A stretch of DNA of 64,000 nucleotides from Ancylomarina longa (GCF_003996985.1 NZ_RJJX01000007.1:1-64000), one strand, 5' to 3'; positions 7,855 to 17,660 are shown, counted from the stretch's first letter. Numbers and translations: made by a program. The notes: generated from the letters alone by a model not told the origin.

Positions 7855-9192
7855 TTAAATCCCGGTATAATTAGCAGGACTAATAGTCTTTAAATGAGCC
7901 TTTAAGTCATCATCGACCTCAAGGGTGTCGATAAATTCGGCAATACTTTCTTTAGTAATCTTTGCATTGGTTCTGGTTAAAGCTTTAAGAGCCTCGTATG
8001 GATTTGGATAACCTTCGCGACGAAGAATAGTTTGAACTGCTTCGGCCACAACCGCCCAATTGGCTTCCAAATCTGCCTCAAATGCTTCTTTTGAAATGAT
8101 TAATTTATCCAATCCTTTTAATAAGGATTTAAAGGCAATGGTAGTGTGCGCAAAAGGAACACCAATATTTCGAAGTACTGTAGAATCTGTTAAATCGCGC
8201 TGTAATCTTGATATTGGTAATTTCGCTGACAAATGTTCAAAAATTGCATTGGCCAAGCCTAAATTTCCTTCTGAATTTTCAAAATCAATAGGATTTACCT
8301 TGTGAGGCATAGCAGACGATCCAACTTCTCCTTCTTTGATTCTTTGCTTAAAATAATTCATGGATATATAGGTCCAAAAATCACGATTTAAATCTATCAA
8401 AATGGTATTAATCCGCTTCAAATTATCAAAGATTGCACCCATATTGTCATAATTAGAAATCTGGGTAGTAAATTCCTCTCGCTCCAATTTTAGGATATCG
8501 TTTACAAAATGATTTCCAAACCATTTCCAATCGATACCTGGATAAGCCACAAAATGAGCATTAAAATTACCAGTTGCACCACCAAATTTTGCTGAACATG
8601 GAACACTTTTTAAGAGATCCAATTGTTTTTTCAAACGATAGACATACACTTTAATTTCTTTTCCCAAACGGGTTGGAGATGCAGGCTGACCATGTGTTCT
8701 TGCCAACATAGAAATCTCTTTCCAATCCTCCGAAAGACTTTCTAATTTACCAATCAGATCATCCAATAGTGGATAATACACATCATGAACAGCATCCCGC
8801 AAAGAATAAGGGGTGGCAGTATTATTAATATCCTGAGAAGTCAATCCGAAGTGAATAAATTCCTTATATTTTTGAAGATTTAAGGCATCAAATTTCTCTT
8901 TGATAAAATACTCTACGGCTTTCACATCGTGGTTGGTAACACTTTCAATCTCCTTCACCTTTTTCGCGTCCTCCAAAGAAAAATCCAAATAAATATCTCG
9001 AAGATCAGTAAAAATTTCGGGTTTAAAATCTTCTAATTGCGGAAGTGGAATCTCGCAAAGAGCAATAAAATATTCTACTTCAACCAACACTCGATAACGT
9101 ATTAAAGCATACTCCGAAAAATACTCTCCCAATACATCAACTTTGTTACGGTATCGCCCGTCAATCGGCGAAATTGCTGTTAAACTTTGCAT
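7855..9192 (-). CDS. purB: Adenylosuccinate lyase
   Basis: Catalyses two steps of purine synthesis: cleavage of SAICAR to AICAR and of adenylosuccinate to AMP, releasing fumarate. The 445-residue protein has the fumarase/aspartase-superfamily signature GSSAMPHKVNP near residue 294, which contains the catalytic serine loop. The N-terminal LTAISPIDGRYRNKV and the TSQDINNTA block are also typical. Length and the ISPIDGRY start match the E. coli-type PurB group rather than the shorter B. subtilis type. I chose MQSLTAISP as the start because the seven codons before it have no support. It has its own promoter and is followed by a hairpin, so it is probably monocistronic. Confidence 0.95.
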   Translation of the reverse strand: MQSLTAISPIDGRYRNKVDVLGEYFSEYALIRYRVLVEVEYFIALCEIPLPQLEDFKPEIFTDLRDIYLDFSLEDAKKVKEIESVTNHDVKAVEYFIKEKFDALNLQKYKEFIHFGLTSQDINNTATPYSLRDAVHDVYYPLLDDLIGKLESLSEDWKEISMLARTHGQPASPTRLGKEIKVYVYRLKKQLDLLKSVPCSAKFGGATGNFNAHFVAYPGIDWKWFGNHFVNDILKLEREEFTTQISNYDNMGAIFDNLKRINTILIDLNRDFWTYISMNYFKQRIKEGEVGSSAMPHKVNPIDFENSEGNLGLANAIFEHLSAKLPISRLQRDLTDSTVLRNIGVPFAHTTIAFKSLLKGLDKLIISKEAFEADLEANWAVVAEAVQTILRREGYPNPYEALKALTRTNAKITKESIAEFIDTLEVDDDLKAHLKTISPANYTGI

Positions 9193-9232
9193 TTCAAAAA
9201 AATTAAATGTCAATAATGGTTATTTAGATGCA

Positions 9233-9240
9233 CAAAGTTA
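9233..9240 (-). promoter_or_regulatory. Probable -7 element of purB
   Basis: CAAAGTTA on the plus strand reads TAACTTTG leftward, a match to TAnnTTTG, about 40 bases before the purB start. No clear -33 element accompanies it. Confidence 0.5.
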
Positions 9241-9369
9241 TATAAAAGCATTGAATTAAAAAGAGATTTTATAAAAGCTACCAATGTATCAGGAAAACAA
9301 AAAGAAATTAAATTTAAGATATTTACTAAATTTGTTATTGTGCATACATTTTAACTTAAGATAACCAAT

Positions 9370-10173
9370 ATGAAGCTCATCCGTGATATTAACTTTGGAT
9401 TACGAATCTACGCCGAAGCCCTGCAATTTATATTCAAAAAACGATTGGCATGGTTTTTTTTATTCCCTATAATTTTCAATATCATCCTATTCTGGATTGG
9501 TTGGGATTATATTGGGAATTTGGCTGGGCAATCCCAGGTATTTTTATCAGGTTGGCTGGACTTGGAGCACGCTAATTTTTGGGGATCTGAATTCTTAAAA
9601 GCAACACTTAGCGGCTTTATTTGGATCGTATTTAAGCTTCTTTTTTTTCTGATATTTGCCTATTTTGGGGGTTATATCATTATCATTATCCTTTCTCCTG
9701 TTTTCTCCATCCTTTCTGAAGCTACCGAAAAGAAAAAAACAGGAAGGACCTATACTTTTGAGTTTCGACAGTTAATTAAAGATATATTAAGAGGTATTAC
9801 CATCGCAGTCCGAAATCTTTTAATTGAGTTAGCACTGACTGTTTTAATGTTTTTTTTAAGTTTTATTCCCATTATTGGTTGGGCTGCTGCAATAATGCTT
9901 TTCTTTATCTCTGCATATTTTTATGGCTTTTCATTTTTGGATTATGCCATAGAGCGCAAGAAACTAAACATCAGTCAAAGTGTACAATTCATGAGAGCAA
10001 ACAAAGGAATTGTAATAGCGAATGGACTGGTTTTTTCACTTTGTCTTATTATTCCATTTTGTGGTGTTTCCTTTTCTAGCTTTGCGGCAATAATTTCCGT
10101 TGTAGCAGGAACTCTGGCAGTAAATGAAATATGGGAAAAAGAAAACAGATCTATTTATAGGAAACAGACTTGA
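9370..10173 (+). CDS. CysZ/EI24-family integral membrane protein
   Basis: A 267-residue inner-membrane protein of the EI24 domain family, to which the sulfate permease CysZ belongs. Strongly hydrophobic segments occur near residues 25-50, 80-115, 140-190 and 215-245. Between them lie the family's amphipathic helices and a typical LSPVFSILSEATE motif near residue 113, followed by a charged KKKTGRT turn. No sulfate-assimilation genes are near, so a role in sulfate uptake is only a family-level possibility. A TAAATTTG -7-like element lies at 9327-9334, about 35 bases before the ATG. Confidence 0.75.
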   Translation: MKLIRDINFGLRIYAEALQFIFKKRLAWFFLFPIIFNIILFWIGWDYIGNLAGQSQVFLSGWLDLEHANFWGSEFLKATLSGFIWIVFKLLFFLIFAYFGGYIIIIILSPVFSILSEATEKKKTGRTYTFEFRQLIKDILRGITIAVRNLLIELALTVLMFFLSFIPIIGWAAAIMLFFISAYFYGFSFLDYAIERKKLNISQSVQFMRANKGIVIANGLVFSLCLIIPFCGVSFSSFAAIISVVAGTLAVNEIWEKENRSIYRKQT

Positions 10174-10313
10174 AACTTAATTGTTATCTTAGATAATAAA
10201 GCCAGGAATTGAATACTTAGAATTGAATTTTTACAATCCGAATAATTATCAGGCAAACTTTAATCCGGATATAACTTTTACAAGCCAGAGATTATCCAAT
10301 AAAACAACCCAAT

Positions 10314-11747
10314 ATGAATAACATTCACAAAATAATTTTACCCCTACTCGCAATCTTTATTAGTTTCAGCTTACAGGCAAGCACAAATACCGATTCCCTT
10401 GTTGATACTTCCAAGACCAAAGTCTTTAAATTTGATATTAAACGAGAAATTGGACCTGCTGCCTGGCGCCAAACTAAAGATGCCTTTCAGGAAGCCAGAG
10501 AATGGAATGCAGATCTCATCCTTATTCACATGAATACCTATGGTGGAATGGTAGTGCAAGCGGACTCAATTCGCACAGCGATCCTGAACAGCAAAAAACC
10601 AGTTTATGTTTTCATTGATAATAATGCCGCCTCTGCAGGTGCGTTAATTTCCATTGCATGTGATAGCATATACATGCGTACTGGCGCAAACATTGGAGCA
10701 GCTACTGTTGTAAATCAAACTGGTCAGGCTATGCCCGATAAATATCAGTCGTATATGAGGTCCACCATGAGGGCTACGGCAGAATCTCACGGCAAAGATA
10801 CCCTAATACAAAGTGGAGATACTATTATTAAATGGCATCGTGATCCTTTAATTGCCGAAGCGATGGTAGATCCCCGAACCTATATCAAAAATGTAATCGA
10901 CACAGGAAAAGTACTCACTTTTACTCCTGCCGAAGCGATTAAAAATGGATATTGCGAAGGCATTGCCAATACGGTGGAAGAAGTTTTAACCAAAGCAGGA
11001 ATTAAAGCATATATCATCAAAAAATACGAACCTTCCAGTACCGAAAGAATCGTTGATTTCATGATCAATCCTATACTTCAGGGACTTTTAATCATGATTA
11101 TCATCGGAGGAATCTATTTCGAACTTCAAACTCCGGGAATAGGCTTTCCTATTCTTGCTTCAGCAATTGCTGCAATACTATACTTCTCACCTCTTTATTT
11201 AGAAGGATTGGCCGAGAATTGGGAAATACTTCTTTTTGCAGCTGGCGTAATATTACTTGCCCTCGAAATATTTGTGATTCCCGGATTTGGAGTAGCCGGA
11301 ATTTCCGGAATCACCTTAATTATCACCGGTCTAACTTTAAGCTTGGTAGACAATGTAGCCTTTGATTTTGAACCGCGTCAAATAAGAGCCTTATTTGGTG
11401 CTATTCTTCTTGTTGTTTTCTCTATTTTAACTGCTCTGCTTGGCTCTATTTATTTAACCAAGAAATTGTTTGCAGCCAATTCTTTTTTGGGCCATCTGGC
11501 ACTAAATTCTGTACAAAACTCAAAAGAAGGTTTTGTTGGTGTGGATATGACAGCAAAAACAATGATCGGAAAGACAGGAACAGCAATGAGTGTACTTCGT
11601 CCATCCGGAAAAGTAATCATTGAAGATCATATTTACGATGCAAAATCTGAGGATGGTTATATCGATAAGGATACCGTAGTGGAGGTAATTCGATTCGAAA
11701 CAGGTCAAGTATATGTCGTTAAAAAAGAAGATGATGACAACAATTAA
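10314..11747 (+). CDS. NfeD-family membrane-bound serine protease (ClpP-class domain, long NfeD)
   Basis: A 477-residue membrane protein with three parts. A signal peptide (about residues 1-22) is followed by a ClpP/SppA-like crotonase-fold protease domain facing the periplasm. The probable nucleophile serine is in NNAASAGALIS near residue 107. Several transmembrane helices follow (about 245-385), then a C-terminal NfeD OB-fold domain (about 405-470, from GKTGTAMSVLRPSGKV). This is the long NfeD1b architecture. Such proteins usually work with a stomatin/flotillin-like partner; none is visible next to it here. The stop codon overlaps the start of the downstream acetyltransferase, suggesting coupled translation. 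Confidence 0.88.
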   Translation: MNNIHKIILPLLAIFISFSLQASTNTDSLVDTSKTKVFKFDIKREIGPAAWRQTKDAFQEAREWNADLILIHMNTYGGMVVQADSIRTAILNSKKPVYVFIDNNAASAGALISIACDSIYMRTGANIGAATVVNQTGQAMPDKYQSYMRSTMRATAESHGKDTLIQSGDTIIKWHRDPLIAEAMVDPRTYIKNVIDTGKVLTFTPAEAIKNGYCEGIANTVEEVLTKAGIKAYIIKKYEPSSTERIVDFMINPILQGLLIMIIIGGIYFELQTPGIGFPILASAIAAILYFSPLYLEGLAENWEILLFAAGVILLALEIFVIPGFGVAGISGITLIITGLTLSLVDNVAFDFEPRQIRALFGAILLVVFSILTALLGSIYLTKKLFAANSFLGHLALNSVQNSKEGFVGVDMTAKTMIGKTGTAMSVLRPSGKVIIEDHIYDAKSEDGYIDKDTVVEVIRFETGQVYVVKKEDDDNN

Positions 11748-12159
11748 TCTTCGTGAGTACGAAAGTCATGATTTTGCAGCTATTGTAGGCCTATGGGAAC
11801 TAACCGGTTTGGGAGATGCAAACCGGGGAGATAATGCTATTATTATCGAACGAAGTATTCAACATGGCGGTAAATTTTATCTTTTGGAAGACCTTTCTAC
11901 GAACGAATTAATTGGAACCTGTTGGATTACAACGGATACCCGAAGATTGTATTTGCATCATCTGGGAATTCACCCTAACTATCAACATCGGGGATATGGC
12001 AGACTTCTCACTCAAAAGGCTTTGGATTTTGCTAAAAGTAAAAACATGCAAATTAAATTGGAAGTTCATCAGGAGAATCAGACAGCACTAAATCTCTATC
12101 GTAAACTGGGATTTGATAAACTGGAAGGATATGAAGTCATGATAAAACGCAAGCACTAA
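11731..12159 (+). CDS. GNAT-family N-acetyltransferase
   Basis: A 142-residue GNAT protein. The acetyl-CoA pyrophosphate loop is visible as HRGYGR within LGIHPNYQHRGYGRLL (about residues 78-93). It is followed by the motif-B region NQTALNLYRKLGF, in which the tyrosine could be the general acid. I place the start at the double ATG (11731/11734), inside the last codons of the NfeD gene, because the upstream in-frame ATG would extend far into that gene. The acceptor substrate is not predictable; RimI-like protein N-acetyltransferases have the same layout. It forms an operon with the NfeD gene and probably the MgtC gene ten bases downstream. Confidence 0.85.
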   Translation: MMTTINLREYESHDFAAIVGLWELTGLGDANRGDNAIIIERSIQHGGKFYLLEDLSTNELIGTCWITTDTRRLYLHHLGIHPNYQHRGYGRLLTQKALDFAKSKNMQIKLEVHQENQTALNLYRKLGFDKLEGYEVMIKRKH

Positions 12160-12169
12160 AATAAAAACT

Positions 12170-12877
12170 ATGGATTTTTTCAATCAAATAATTTCAGAAA
12201 CTGATATAAATACAAGTACCATATTATTCAGATTATTATTTAGCTTTTTGATAGGTCTAGTAGTTGGAATCGAACGGGAAAGGCACAAGCAGCCGGCAGG
12301 TTGGCGAACCCATATATTAATTTGTTTGGGTTCTACCTTATTGATGTTGCTTTCCATTTATATTCCTCAAACCTTTCAGAATTTCCAGAATGGCGATCCT
12401 GGTAGAATTGCAGCGCAAGTTGTTTCCGGAATTGGATTTTTGGGTGCAGGAGCAATCTTGAAATTTGGTGTTAATATAAAAGGATTAACTACTGCTGCAT
12501 CCATCTGGGTTATTGCGGCTTTAGGACTCGCAATAGGAGCGGGAATGTATATGGGCGCTATCTTGGGAGCAGCAATACTTTTATTTGCCCTAATCACTCT
12601 CGACGCACTTGAAAAGAAATTATTCCCTGGTAAATTTATTAAGCGACTAAACATCTATACTACAAGTAGTGATGTTTCTGAAGAAGATTTTTCAATCATC
12701 TTAAAAAAACACAAAATAATTATCCGAACCATTGATTTGGAACATTCTTTTGATGAAAATAAGATTAACTACTACCTTACCGTTCAGATCTCAGAGAAAG
12801 TAAAACTCAAAGATCTCACTTCGGATTTAAGTAGTATTTCAGGAATTAAAAGAGTAAAATTGCAGCAAATTCTTTAA
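12170..12877 (+). CDS. MgtC/SapB-family inner-membrane protein
   Basis: A 235-residue membrane protein with the MgtC/SapB core in its first 145 residues. It has the signature LIGLVVGIERERHKQPAGWR with the RTH motif, followed by the QVVSGIGFLGAGAIL segment and the ASIWVIAALGLAIGAG helix. The C-terminal 80 residues form an ACT-like cytosolic domain. Family members were first linked to Mg2+ homeostasis, and MgtC itself modulates F-type ATPase in pathogens; the role of this free-living-type member is unknown. It starts 10 bases after the acetyltransferase stop. Confidence 0.9.
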   Translation: MDFFNQIISETDINTSTILFRLLFSFLIGLVVGIERERHKQPAGWRTHILICLGSTLLMLLSIYIPQTFQNFQNGDPGRIAAQVVSGIGFLGAGAILKFGVNIKGLTTAASIWVIAALGLAIGAGMYMGAILGAAILLFALITLDALEKKLFPGKFIKRLNIYTTSSDVSEEDFSIILKKHKIIIRTIDLEHSFDENKINYYLTVQISEKVKLKDLTSDLSSISGIKRVKLQQIL

Positions 12878-12964
12878 AATAGGTTTTCCTATATCTAAAA
12901 ATGAAGGAGATGCTTAAATGATTTTCAATAAGTAACTCTTCTATTACACTCGGTAAAAATATCT

Positions 12965-13846
12965 ATGAAAATATTTTCTTCACAAGGACAAATCGATTTC
13001 TCCTTAGTCCATAAAATAACAAAAAAACCAAAATTATTTACCAAAGACGACGGCAATTTTTGGCAAGATCCTTATATCTCAGAACATCTGCTATTTGCAC
13101 ATTTAGATGATGATAGTGACGAAGGCTCCAGAAAATACGATACCATTATTCAAACGGTACATTGGTTGTGCGAATATTTGAATCTTCCCGAAGAAAGTAA
13201 ATTACTTGATTTAGGATGTGGATCAGGTTTATACAGTGAGAATTTCTACAGTCAAGGCTTTGATATCACTGGAATTGATATCTCCCAAAACTCCATTGAT
13301 TACGCAATGTGTCAAGCCACGGATTCCGGATATAAAATAGATTATATCTGTCAAAACTATTTGGAAATGGACTACGAGTCCACCTTTGACGTGATAACTC
13401 TGATTTATGGAGATCTTTGTGTGCTTTCGCATTCCGATCGCGATCTTTTACTACAAAAAGTAAAGAAAGCCCTTAAACCTAACGGTTATTTAATATTTGA
13501 TGTATTCACAAAACATTATTTTAAGAATGATGGTGACAATCAATCGTGGTACATTAGTGATAAGGATGGATTTTGGAGCGAGGAGGAACATTTACTTCTT
13601 GAATCTCATTTCAAATACAAAAAAGACAAGGTCCGTTTGGATAAGTTCACACTTATTAAAAAGGATGGAGAAATTAAAACTCACCATATTTGGAAACACT
13701 ATTTCTCCTTAAAGAGAGCTATCCAAATGATGGAAGAGTATGGCTTTACAGTTAAGGATTACTGGTCAAATCTTACTGGGAAACCTTATGAAGTATCAAG
13801 TCCCTGGATTGGCATGGTCGCACAAAAATCATCAGATAGAAAATAG
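12965..13846 (+). CDS. Class I SAM-dependent methyltransferase
   Basis: A 293-residue cytosolic methyltransferase. SAM-binding motif I is LLDLGCGSGLYSE near residue 80, the acidic motif II residue is in ITGIDIS about 22 residues later, and motif IV-like FDVITLIYGDLCVLS follows. The first 65 residues are an N-terminal extension with an EHLLFAHLDDDSDEGSRK segment. The second half, with a KHYFSLKRAIQMMEEYGF block, is as in small-molecule methyltransferases. The substrate is unknown. It stands alone with 87 bases before and a 275-base gap after. Confidence 0.8.
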   Translation: MKIFSSQGQIDFSLVHKITKKPKLFTKDDGNFWQDPYISEHLLFAHLDDDSDEGSRKYDTIIQTVHWLCEYLNLPEESKLLDLGCGSGLYSENFYSQGFDITGIDISQNSIDYAMCQATDSGYKIDYICQNYLEMDYESTFDVITLIYGDLCVLSHSDRDLLLQKVKKALKPNGYLIFDVFTKHYFKNDGDNQSWYISDKDGFWSEEEHLLLESHFKYKKDKVRLDKFTLIKKDGEIKTHHIWKHYFSLKRAIQMMEEYGFTVKDYWSNLTGKPYEVSSPWIGMVAQKSSDRK

Positions 13847-13972
13847 AGTAGTGACTCCTACCAAACTAACACTAGTTTCTTTTTAAAATTTATACCAGTA
13901 TACTTTTTGAATTTACTTAAGTGTAATTTTTGAGCGGAACTTATCCTACATCCTAAAAGATAAAAAAAATGG

Positions 13973-14003
13973 CAAAAAAAACCACCGAACATTATCCGGT
14001 GAT
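13973..14003 (-). terminator. Terminator of the acyl-CoA synthetase gene
   Basis: CACCG and CGGTG form a stem with an 8-nt loop; read leftward it is followed by a run of T. It lies 120 bases beyond the stop codon of the gene at 14122. Confidence 0.7.
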
Positions 14004-14121
14004 TTCATAAAATCAATTTTAAAATATACCCGATTCAATAATAACCTGTATGGTAAGATGATTATTTAATTCCTGGTAAGTCTTTGGTAAGCTCAACAAG
14101 AAAATCATACATCTCCAAATT

Positions 14122-15918
14122 TTAGTCTTTATACATTTTATCAATCAGATGTTGATATTTTTCCTGAATCACTTTACGCTTCAATTTAAGAGTAGACGTG
14201 ATCTCTCCTGCTTCAATACTAAATTCCTTAGACAGGAGAGTAAATTTCTTTATTTTTTCAAAACGAGAAAATTCCTTCTGTAGCTCCTCAAAACGTTTTT
14301 CGAAGAACTCAATAATTTGAGAATTACAAAGAAGCTCCTCTATAGATTCAAAAACAATATTCTGTTGAAAAGCGTACGCTTGCAAAGGGCCTAAAGCAGG
14401 CACAGCCAATGCCGTTACATATTTCTGACAATCCCCGATAACCGCAATTTGCTCGATAAACTGATCGTTTACCAAAGTCGTTTCCAATTTTTGAGGAGCA
14501 ACATACTTACCACCGGATGTCTTCATCAAATCCTTTATTCTATCGGTGATAATCAAGTGACCATTCTCATTAAACTTTCCAGCATCTCCTGTGCAGAACC
14601 AACCATCTTTCATCACCTCAGCTGTAGCTTCAGGTTTCTTATAATAACCTCGCATCACACCAGGTCCCTTCACCATAATCTCATCGTTATCCCCTATTTT
14701 TATTTCGGTTCCAATAATGATATGTCCGGTGGTTCCAAAATCTATATGTGAATCCCCATACAAACAAACCGTAGCCATGGTTTCGGTTAGTCCATAACCC
14801 ATTTTAATATTGATCCCAATGCCATGAAAATACTCGATAATATCTCTCGATAAAGGAGCACCTCCACAAGGGGTGAAATTAATTCTACCACCAAAAATAT
14901 CCCGAAGCTTACTCAATACCATTTTATCAGCAAGCTTAAATTTCAATGCTATAAAGAAAGGAATTTTCTTTTCCAGTCTTTTATAATCATTATTATGCTT
15001 TTGTCCAATCCTAATCGCCCAATTCATCAGGTTCTGTTTGAAAGGCGAGGCTTGTTTAACCTTCTCCTGAATTGCAGCATAAATTTTTTCATAGATACGA
15101 GGAACCGTACACATAACAGTAGGTTTCACCTCTTTCATTACTTCTGCAATTTTCTTTGGATCACGGTTGAAATAAACTTCTATTCCACGATGGAAACAAA
15201 AGAAACACCATCCACGTTCGTACACATGACTTAAAGGCAAAAAGCTTAAGGAGATATCATCTTGTGAAATAGTCAACTCTTCATCGTGAGAAACCAAAAC
15301 ACTGGAAATATTATTGTGATCAATCATCACTCCCTTCGGTTCTCCAGTAGTTCCTGAAGTATAAATTAAGGTTGCAAGATCGTCTAATTCACCTCTCTCA
15401 AAACGCTCTTCAAATTCACTCCCAACACCTGAATTCTTTCCATATACCAAGAATTCATCCCAATACATTGAACGATCATGATCACTAAGTTTGGTGTTCT
15501 TATCGAATACTACCACCATTTTTACGTGTGGAACATCCGGAAGGAGTTCCATGGTACGATTGTATTGTTCTTGTTCTCCAACAAAAATGATCTGAGCCTG
15601 AGAATCTTCTACAATATATTTAGCTTCCTTCGTTGAATTAGTTGGATAGATTGGTACAGTTACACCACGAATACTCATGATAGCCAAATCTGCAGCAATC
15701 CATTCCGGCATATTTTGTGAAAAAATGGCAACCATTTGTTTTTCACCAACACCCATTTTTATGAGAGCTTTTGAAATCTGACGAATCTGCAAACCGAATT
15801 CATTCCAGCTTACTCCTACCCACTTACCGCTCTCTTCATCTTTATAGCGCATTGCAATTCGCTCACCATACTTCTCAATACGGCTTCGAATTAACTTGCC
15901 CCAATGTTGATACTCCAT
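14122..15918 (-). CDS. Long-chain acyl-CoA synthetase (AMP-forming)
   Basis: A 598-residue member of the AMP-binding superfamily that activates fatty acids with ATP and CoA. The P-loop-like motif LIYTSGTTGEPKGVM is near residue 189. The acyl-adenylate motif GYGLTETMA is near residue 382, and the hinge motif GWFCTGDAGKFNENGHLIITDRIKDLMKTSGGK spans about 440-475 with the catalytic lysine of the C-terminal subdomain following. The long C-terminal helical region and size fit the FAA1/FadD15-like Bacteroidota group. It is a single leftward gene with a downstream terminator. Exact chain length preference cannot be read. Confidence 0.9.
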   Translation of the reverse strand: MEYQHWGKLIRSRIEKYGERIAMRYKDEESGKWVGVSWNEFGLQIRQISKALIKMGVGEKQMVAIFSQNMPEWIAADLAIMSIRGVTVPIYPTNSTKEAKYIVEDSQAQIIFVGEQEQYNRTMELLPDVPHVKMVVVFDKNTKLSDHDRSMYWDEFLVYGKNSGVGSEFEERFERGELDDLATLIYTSGTTGEPKGVMIDHNNISSVLVSHDEELTISQDDISLSFLPLSHVYERGWCFFCFHRGIEVYFNRDPKKIAEVMKEVKPTVMCTVPRIYEKIYAAIQEKVKQASPFKQNLMNWAIRIGQKHNNDYKRLEKKIPFFIALKFKLADKMVLSKLRDIFGGRINFTPCGGAPLSRDIIEYFHGIGINIKMGYGLTETMATVCLYGDSHIDFGTTGHIIIGTEIKIGDNDEIMVKGPGVMRGYYKKPEATAEVMKDGWFCTGDAGKFNENGHLIITDRIKDLMKTSGGKYVAPQKLETTLVNDQFIEQIAVIGDCQKYVTALAVPALGPLQAYAFQQNIVFESIEELLCNSQIIEFFEKRFEELQKEFSRFEKIKKFTLLSKEFSIEAGEITSTLKLKRKVIQEKYQHLIDKMYKD

Positions 15919-16085
15919 AAAAGTATATTAGTTGTAATTCGCGTCAAAGATAAGGATGTTTCCTTAATTTAAAAGATTTAGCTCCTTACTCCAATAGAAT
16001 AGAAAGGTTAAAAACCGACTGGAACAGACATAACAAACAACCCAATACACGAAATATATCCTATTTACCAACATCTTACAAAACA

Positions 16086-16114
16086 ATAGCCAGAAACATA
16101 AATGCTCTGGCTAT
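16086..16114 (-). terminator. Terminator of the exonuclease-FAH transcript
   Basis: ATAGCCAG pairs with CTGGCTAT around a 13-nt loop, followed leftward by TTGTTTT. It lies about 50 bases beyond the FAH gene stop codon. Confidence 0.75.
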
Positions 16115-16162
16115 CTCTATACTATCAGTCTACCTAAATACTGAATTAATGCGCTATACTCA

Positions 16163-16774
16163 TTATTTAATATGGAAATCCAATAATTTATCGCCCTCTA
16201 AATCAGCTATTAAATGGTCTCCAATTTGTACAGGACCAACTCCTTCCGGAGTTCCGGTAAATATCAAATCTCCTATTTTCAATGTGAAGAATTTCGACAA
16301 ATAAGAAATCAGATAATCAATGGAAAAAATCATATTCTCACTATTCCCAATTTGCACTCTTTTCCCATTAATGTCCAGATTAAAGTTTAGATGATCTAGA
16401 CTCGCAAACCTATTCTTTGGAACAAATTTACTAATGGGTGCAGCACCGTCAAAAGCTTTAGCCTTCTCCCAGGGTAAGCCTTTCTTTTTACATTCTGCCT
16501 GTATATCACGGGCAGTGAAATCAATTCCCAAACCAATCTCTTCGTAATAACGATGAGCAAACTCAACAGGGATATTTTTACCTACTCGATTGATCTTAAC
16601 TACAATTTCCAATTCGTGATGGATATCTTTGGAAAAATCAGGATAATAGAAATCATTATTGTTCTTCAGCAAAGCCGAATCAGGCATAGAAAATACAACA
16701 GGCTCTTCAGGAACCGGGTTATTCAATTCCTTGGCATGATTCACGTAATTTCTTCCAATTGCTAAAATTTTCAT
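16163..16774 (-). CDS. Fumarylacetoacetate hydrolase-family protein
   Basis: A 203-residue FAH-domain protein, the size of the small single-domain members (for example YcgM-like acylpyruvate hydrolases). The start MKILAIGRNYVNHAKEL is characteristic. Acidic metal ligands are visible in HHELEIVVKI (Glu-x-Glu, near residue 52) and in the LGIDFTARDIQ segment near residue 84, and the C-terminal LIFTGTPEGVGPV loop is typical. These enzymes hydrolyse C-C bonds in acylpyruvates or decarboxylate oxaloacetate; the substrate here is unknown. It follows the exonuclease gene by 18 bases, an operon-like spacing. Confidence 0.88.
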   Translation of the reverse strand: MKILAIGRNYVNHAKELNNPVPEEPVVFSMPDSALLKNNNDFYYPDFSKDIHHELEIVVKINRVGKNIPVEFAHRYYEEIGLGIDFTARDIQAECKKKGLPWEKAKAFDGAAPISKFVPKNRFASLDHLNFNLDINGKRVQIGNSENMIFSIDYLISYLSKFFTLKIGDLIFTGTPEGVGPVQIGDHLIADLEGDKLLDFHIK

Positions 16775-16792
16775 TGTATGTTTAGGTTTGTA

Positions 16793-17560
16793 CTATTTAT
16801 TAAAACCTCGTAATTTAATTTCGGTAAGTATTTTTTTGGTGTATAAAGGAAAATCACTATTCATCACCCAACCGTAATATCCGGGCTGCTCTGCCAACAC
16901 CTTTTCTACCGGCACACCTTTATTCTTACCAAAGTTAAAAGTCTCCACCCCATTTTCATCAATAATGATAAATCCTGCAAAATCGGCATTTTTATTTTGA
17001 GCGGAGAATTTAGAAAGATAATCTATATCATTCTCCAACTTATCATATTTATCTAACTGAGATTTTAACACTTCATAAGTAGCTATCGTATCAGCTTCGG
17101 CACCATGAGCTCCCTCCAACTCCTTATTGCAATAAAATCGGAATGCAGCTGTAAGTGTTCTTTGCTCCATCTTGTGGAAGATTGTTTGTACATCTACGAA
17201 CTTTCTCTTCTTCATATCAAAATCAATATCAGCACGCAAAAATTCTTCTGCTAATAGCGGAAAATCGAATCGATTTGAATTATAACCAGCCAAATCACAA
17301 CCTTCTAAATGTTTAGCAATTGTTTTTCCCAATTCCTTAAAGGTCGGTTCATCTTTTACATCCTCATCTTTAATTCCATGAATAGCCGTGGATTGCTTGG
17401 GTATATGCATTTCCGGATTTACACGATAAGTCTTCACTTCCTCGGTTCCATTCGGACTCACTTTCACAATACAAATTTCAACAATACGATCTTTAGCAAC
17501 ATTAATTCCTGTTGTTTCCAAATCGATAAATGCGATTGGATTCTTTAAGTTTAACTTCAT
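16793..17560 (-). CDS. DnaQ-like (DEDD) 3'-5' exonuclease
   Basis: A 255-residue exonuclease of the DnaQ/epsilon superfamily. ExoI is FIDLETTGI near residue 13 with the two metal-binding acidic residues. ExoII is GYNSNRFDFPLL near residue 93, and ExoIII is HGAEADTIATYEV near residue 152, giving the DEDDh pattern. A C-terminal extension of about 80 residues, ending with a PGYYGWVMNSDFP motif, is common in Bacteroidota versions annotated as 3'-5' exonuclease. It lies 100 bases downstream of dnaN with a terminator and a new -7 element in between, so it is co-located with but not strictly co-transcribed with the sliding clamp. A proofreading role is possible but not shown. Confidence 0.88.
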   Translation of the reverse strand: MKLNLKNPIAFIDLETTGINVAKDRIVEICIVKVSPNGTEEVKTYRVNPEMHIPKQSTAIHGIKDEDVKDEPTFKELGKTIAKHLEGCDLAGYNSNRFDFPLLAEEFLRADIDFDMKKRKFVDVQTIFHKMEQRTLTAAFRFYCNKELEGAHGAEADTIATYEVLKSQLDKYDKLENDIDYLSKFSAQNKNADFAGFIIIDENGVETFNFGKNKGVPVEKVLAEQPGYYGWVMNSDFPLYTKKILTEIKLRGFNK

Positions 17561-17584
17561 TGATATATTATTTCTTGATTGTTA

Positions 17585-17592
17585 CAAAAGTA
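17585..17592 (-). promoter_or_regulatory. Probable -7 element of the exonuclease-FAH unit
   Basis: CAAAAGTA on the plus strand reads TACTTTTG leftward, an exact TAnnTTTG match, 24 bases before the exonuclease ATG and directly after the dnaN terminator. No clear -33 partner is seen. Confidence 0.5.
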
Positions 17593-17593
17593 T

Positions 17594-17628
17594 AAAACCT
17601 AACAGAAAATCACTTTCTGTCAGGTTTT
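17594..17628 (-). terminator. Terminator of dnaN
   Basis: AAAACCTAACAGAAA pairs with TTTCTGTCAGGTTTT (one mismatch) around a short loop, with T-rich leftward flank, about 33 bases after the dnaN stop. Confidence 0.8.
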
Positions 17629-17660
17629 AAATATTTTAAAAACTTATCTTTTCTTGATCC